A stretch of DNA of 64,000 nucleotides from JAGNHB01 sp964436005. Lineage in GTDB: Bacteria > Acidobacteriota > JAAYUB01. The notes beneath the pieces were generated by a model. That model made no database searches. It worked only from the letters and a program-made list of their open reading frames with translations, and was not told where the DNA came from. The stretch is from assembly GCA_964436005.1 (NCBI GenBank), contig CAYTBK010000004.1, positions 1 through 64,000 on the forward strand, read 5' to 3'. The position numbers and the translations under genes are program-made. This document shows, piece after piece, positions 61,365 through 64,000 of this stretch. The number at the start of each line of letters is the position of its first letter. Position 1 is the first letter of the stretch.

Positions 61365-63317
61365 ATGAAGATCGGAACCGCAGTCTGTGTCCTGTTCTCC
61401 CTTTGCCTTCTCCCCTCTTTCTCTCCGCCGGCCCGCGCCGAAGAACCCGAAGACGTCGACGTGCCCAGGATCGAGGAGTCCGTCGTCGTCAGCGCGTCCC
61501 TGCAGGAGATCCCCGTGGAATGGGCCGGCAACGCCGTCACCGTCCTCACCGGCGAGGAACTGGCCCGCCGGGGCAGCCGCAACCTGACCGAGGCCGTCGC
61601 CGTCGCCCCGGGCCTGCAGATCAACACCACCGGTGCCGGCGGCGTGTCCACCCTCATGATCCGCGGGGCGGCCTCCGACGAGACACTGGTCATGATCGAC
61701 GGCATCGCCCTCAACGACCCCACCGCTCCCGGCCGCGGCTACGAACTGGGGACCCTCTCCCTGGACAACGTGGAGCGGATCGAGATCGTCCGCGGCCCCC
61801 AGAGCGTGCTGTTCGGCTCCGACGCCATGGGCGGCGTCGTCAACATCGTCACCAAATCCGGGGACGGGCCGCGCCGGGCCATGCTGCAGGTCGAAGGCGG
61901 CAGCTACGGCTGGCTGCGGGCCGGAGGCGAAGCCTCGGCCAATCTCGCCGGGTTCCGCTTCTCCGCCGGGGCCTCGCTGGAACAGATCGACGGGTGGTCG
62001 GCCGCCTCCGACGCCATGGGCAACCGCGAAGGCGACGGCCAGGACGTCAAGACTTTGAACTTCAAAATCATGAAGGATTTCGGGCGCGGTTTCCAGGCCG
62101 TCGCGGCGGTCCACGCCAACCAGTTCGGCCAGGACCTGGATTCCTACGGCGGTTCCTTCGGGGACGACCCCAACTACCGCGCCGACGGGCGGGAGTCCGC
62201 CTTCCTGGGCGAACTCCGCCACACCTCGGCCGGGGGGACCTTCCAGCAGCGCTTCCAGTTCTCCTGGCTGGACTCCCACACCACCTACACCGACCCCGAG
62301 GACGAGGCGCACGCCGGGTCCTCGTCGTACGCGTACTACCGGGGGATCCGCAAGAAGATGCGCTGGCAGGCCGACTGGACCCGCTTCCGGCGCCATTTCC
62401 TCTCCTTCGGCTACGAGTACGCCCGCGAGCAGGGGCACTCCCTGTACGAGTCGTCCAGCGCCTGGTGGGGCGACAGCGTCTCGGTCTTCCCGGACACGGC
62501 CTCCGTCATGCACTCCCTCTTTTTCGAGGAGAGGCTGCAACTGGGCGACAAATTTTCGGTCACCGGCGGCGTTCGCCTGGACCACAACGACAGCTACGAC
62601 TCCGCCTTCACCTTCCGCGTCAGCCCGGTCTGGGTGGTCCCCGGCCTGGGTTCCCGGGTGCGCTTCTCTATCGGGACGGGCTTCAAGGCCCCGTCCCTCT
62701 ACCAACGCTTCGCCCCGGCATCGGAATGGGGACCGGTGGGCAACCCCGGCCTTCTCCCGGAAGAAAACTGGTCGCTGGAAGCCGGATACATCCACCCCTT
62801 CGAGAAGATCCGGCTGCAGCTGTCCGCCGGGTTCTTCCTCAGCCGGTTCAAGAACCTCATCGAGTACGCCTACGGCTACCAGAACGTGGGCCGGGCCTCT
62901 TCCCAGGGGGTCGAACTCGAGGGCAAGTGGTCGCCCCGCGATGACCTGGCCTTCTTCGCCAGCTACACCCTCACCGACGCCCGCAACGTACTGACGGAAG
63001 AACCGCTCATCCGGCGGTCCCGGCACACCGCCTCCCTCGGCCTGGAATACCGCCGCGGCAAGAACTGGTCGGCCAGCGCCGAACTGCGCTTCCGGGGCGC
63101 CCGGGACGACATGGACTACAACGCCTGGCCCTACGCCAGGGTCCGCCTCGATCCCCAGACCGTCGTCAACCTGTCCGTGACCAAGCGCGTCGGCGACAAT
63201 GCCGAACTGTACCTGCGCGCCGACAACATCTTCTCGAACTCGGTGCCGGACGTGTACGGCTACACGGCCGACCCGTTCGTGATCCGCGCCGGAATCCGCT
63301 TGATTGTCATGAAATGA
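61365..63317 (+). CDS. BtuB-like TonB-dependent cobalamin receptor
   Basis: 650 residues. Signal peptide (TAVCVLFSLCLLPSFSPPARA). Plug domain with EESVVVSASLQEIPVEWAGNAVTVLTGEEL, TLMIRGAASDETLVMIDGI and IEIVRGPQSVLFGSDAMGGVVNIVTK; barrel to the aromatic end RAGIRLIVMK. The B12 riboswitch upstream identifies cobalamin or a corrinoid as the probable ligand. The ATG at 61365 has GGAGTGTGAA upstream; an earlier Met at 61275 is less likely. Confidence 0.9.
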   Translation: MKIGTAVCVLFSLCLLPSFSPPARAEEPEDVDVPRIEESVVVSASLQEIPVEWAGNAVTVLTGEELARRGSRNLTEAVAVAPGLQINTTGAGGVSTLMIRGAASDETLVMIDGIALNDPTAPGRGYELGTLSLDNVERIEIVRGPQSVLFGSDAMGGVVNIVTKSGDGPRRAMLQVEGGSYGWLRAGGEASANLAGFRFSAGASLEQIDGWSAASDAMGNREGDGQDVKTLNFKIMKDFGRGFQAVAAVHANQFGQDLDSYGGSFGDDPNYRADGRESAFLGELRHTSAGGTFQQRFQFSWLDSHTTYTDPEDEAHAGSSSYAYYRGIRKKMRWQADWTRFRRHFLSFGYEYAREQGHSLYESSSAWWGDSVSVFPDTASVMHSLFFEERLQLGDKFSVTGGVRLDHNDSYDSAFTFRVSPVWVVPGLGSRVRFSIGTGFKAPSLYQRFAPASEWGPVGNPGLLPEENWSLEAGYIHPFEKIRLQLSAGFFLSRFKNLIEYAYGYQNVGRASSQGVELEGKWSPRDDLAFFASYTLTDARNVLTEEPLIRRSRHTASLGLEYRRGKNWSASAELRFRGARDDMDYNAWPYARVRLDPQTVVNLSVTKRVGDNAELYLRADNIFSNSVPDVYGYTADPFVIRAGIRLIVMK

Positions 63318-63326
63318 GGAAACTGT

Positions 63327-63356
63327 TTGCAAAGGGCGAGGAGACCGGTTTATAAT
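63327..63356 (+). promoter_or_regulatory. promoter of the PilZ gene
   Basis: TTGCAA (63327-63332), 18 bp, TATAAT (63351-63356). Confidence 0.6.
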
Positions 63357-63412
63357 CTGCGAGCCTTTTGGTTGATAACCGGCTCCTTGCGTTTTTGCCG
63401 AAAGAGCCTTAA

Positions 63413-63757
63413 ATGACGTTCGGATGTCTTATGGACAAGGAAGAACGCAGCCAGAAACAGGAGGAACGGCGCCGGGCCGCCAGGATACCGCTCCGGGTTC
63501 CCCTCATGGTCGAAGGCATCGACCTCGACGGCAGCTCATTCCGTGAGCGGGCCGAAACAGAGAACGTAAGCCTGACCGGGGCCTGCATCAAGGTCACCCA
63601 CCGCCTGGCCCCGGGCAGCATCCTACAGATCACCGCCGTGAATTTCCCCTTCCGCGCCGCCGCAGCCGTGCGCCTGGCCTGGCAGGACGAAGTCGACGGC
63701 GTCCTCAAGGTCGGCGTGGAATTCACCGACACCACCCAGAACTGGATTCTTCGTTGA
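63413..63757 (+). CDS. PilZ-domain (c-di-GMP-binding) protein
   Basis: 114 residues. The N-terminal RRRAARIPLRVPL segment carries the RxxxR motif and ENVSLTGACIKV the D/NxSxxG motif, both used by PilZ domains to bind cyclic-di-GMP. It could transduce the signal made by the GGDEF protein of this window or others. Start could also be Met7 at 63431; no clear ribosome site decides. Its TGA overlaps the next TTG start. Confidence 0.8.
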   Translation: MTFGCLMDKEERSQKQEERRRAARIPLRVPLMVEGIDLDGSSFRERAETENVSLTGACIKVTHRLAPGSILQITAVNFPFRAAAAVRLAWQDEVDGVLKVGVEFTDTTQNWILR

Positions 63758-64000
63758 AAGCTCCTGTCACCGACGCATCCGTTTTGGATGCGTACAACCG
63801 CGACGCCCTCGGTTTCCCGGGCCAGGCGGAAGGGCTCTACCGCCCCACCGACGAGAAGGAAGTCGCCGAGATCCTTCGCCACTGCTTCCAGACCCGCACG
63901 AGAATCACGCCGACGGCGCTCCGGTCCTCCACCACCGGGGCGGCGGTCTGCCAGGAAGGATTCCTCCTGAGCACGGAAAAGATGGCCGCCATCCGGAGCG
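63754..64000 (+). CDS. N-terminal part of a FAD-linked oxidase (glycolate-oxidase/GlcD-like), cut by window edge
   Basis: An open frame from a TTG (overlapping the PilZ TGA as TTGA) runs to the window end, 82 residues. YRPTDEKEVAEILRHCFQTRT and RITPTALRSSTTGAAV match the N-terminal half of FAD-binding-4 (PCMH-type) domains. The product continues beyond 64000, so the substrate side cannot be judged. Confidence 0.7.
   Translation, partial: MKAPVTDASVLDAYNRDALGFPGQAEGLYRPTDEKEVAEILRHCFQTRTRITPTALRSSTTGAAVCQEGFLLSTEKMAAIRS

Noticed and set aside
1..64000. tRNA, rRNA, IS element or prophage
   Set aside because: No tRNA-like cloverleaf, rRNA segment, transposase or phage structural gene was recognised in reading both strands; very small RNAs could be missed without a covariance search.

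Overview
The window looks like a chromosome segment from a high-GC, diderm, free-living bacterium. The diderm call rests on LptD, two TonB-dependent receptors, DsbD and many signal peptides. Formylglycine-generating-enzyme-like and dockerin proteins, a propeller-GGDEF protein, S9 peptidase and SagB-like genes suggest Acidobacteriota or a similarly deep-branching environmental phylum. That assignment is an inference and no rRNA or tRNA is present to test it. Nearly every gene has a readable family; there is no prophage, IS transposase or CRISPR array.

Layout: 72-3958 holds a secreted FGE-like/dockerin protein (-), ychF and a secreted TPR-esterase (+). larE (-) converges on the esterase. 5419-7528 is a Cys-rich protein coupled to hflX. 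7627-11715 carries an S9 peptidase and recN (-). 12495-18085 (+) runs TPR lipoprotein-like, dsbD, glycosyltransferase, pilB. 19119-22709 is a 1196-residue secreted orphan. 23133-24812 is a class C beta-lactamase-like hydrolase (-). 25546-28788 is a propeller/Y_Y_Y/GGDEF signalling gene split by one amber codon. 28953-31394 is a dockerin/Ig-like secreted protein.

41017-31445 (-) is a long gene cluster: nadB-nadC-lptD-folK-deoxynucleoside kinase-panC-PDZ/retropepsin-like-TPR, combining NAD, folate and pantothenate synthesis with LPS export. A TonB receptor (-) follows. 44482-51621 (+) encodes a propionyl-CoA-carboxylase-like three-gene unit (carboxyltransferase, divergent biotin carboxylase, biotin carrier) followed by dnaE. 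The right end has a CNNM/CBS membrane protein, a zinc-ribbon/Tim44-like plus TPM-like pair, an acyl-CoA synthetase, a UspA protein, a SagB-like nitroreductase, a cobalamin-riboswitch-controlled TonB receptor, a PilZ protein and a truncated FAD-linked oxidase.

The most unusual feature is intergenic. A 10-bp core, TGGACACCCA (F) or its complement TGGGTGTCCA (R), occurs at least 44 times exactly, plus about 20 one- or two-mismatch copies. All copies found lie in eight intergenic blocks between 5 kb and 52 kb. Cores sit in tandem at a 24-bp pitch (28 bp in one array). F copies lie left of R copies, and where F flips to R the pitch is held, giving 12-bp stems with exactly 12-nt loops in several independent blocks. 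Longer shared blocks, other hairpin elements starting ACATGGAT, an assembly gap and a truncated gene lie in the same blocks. I know of no named repeat family with this architecture; a dedicated DNA-binding protein or a repeat-mobilising activity encoded elsewhere is the main hypothesis.
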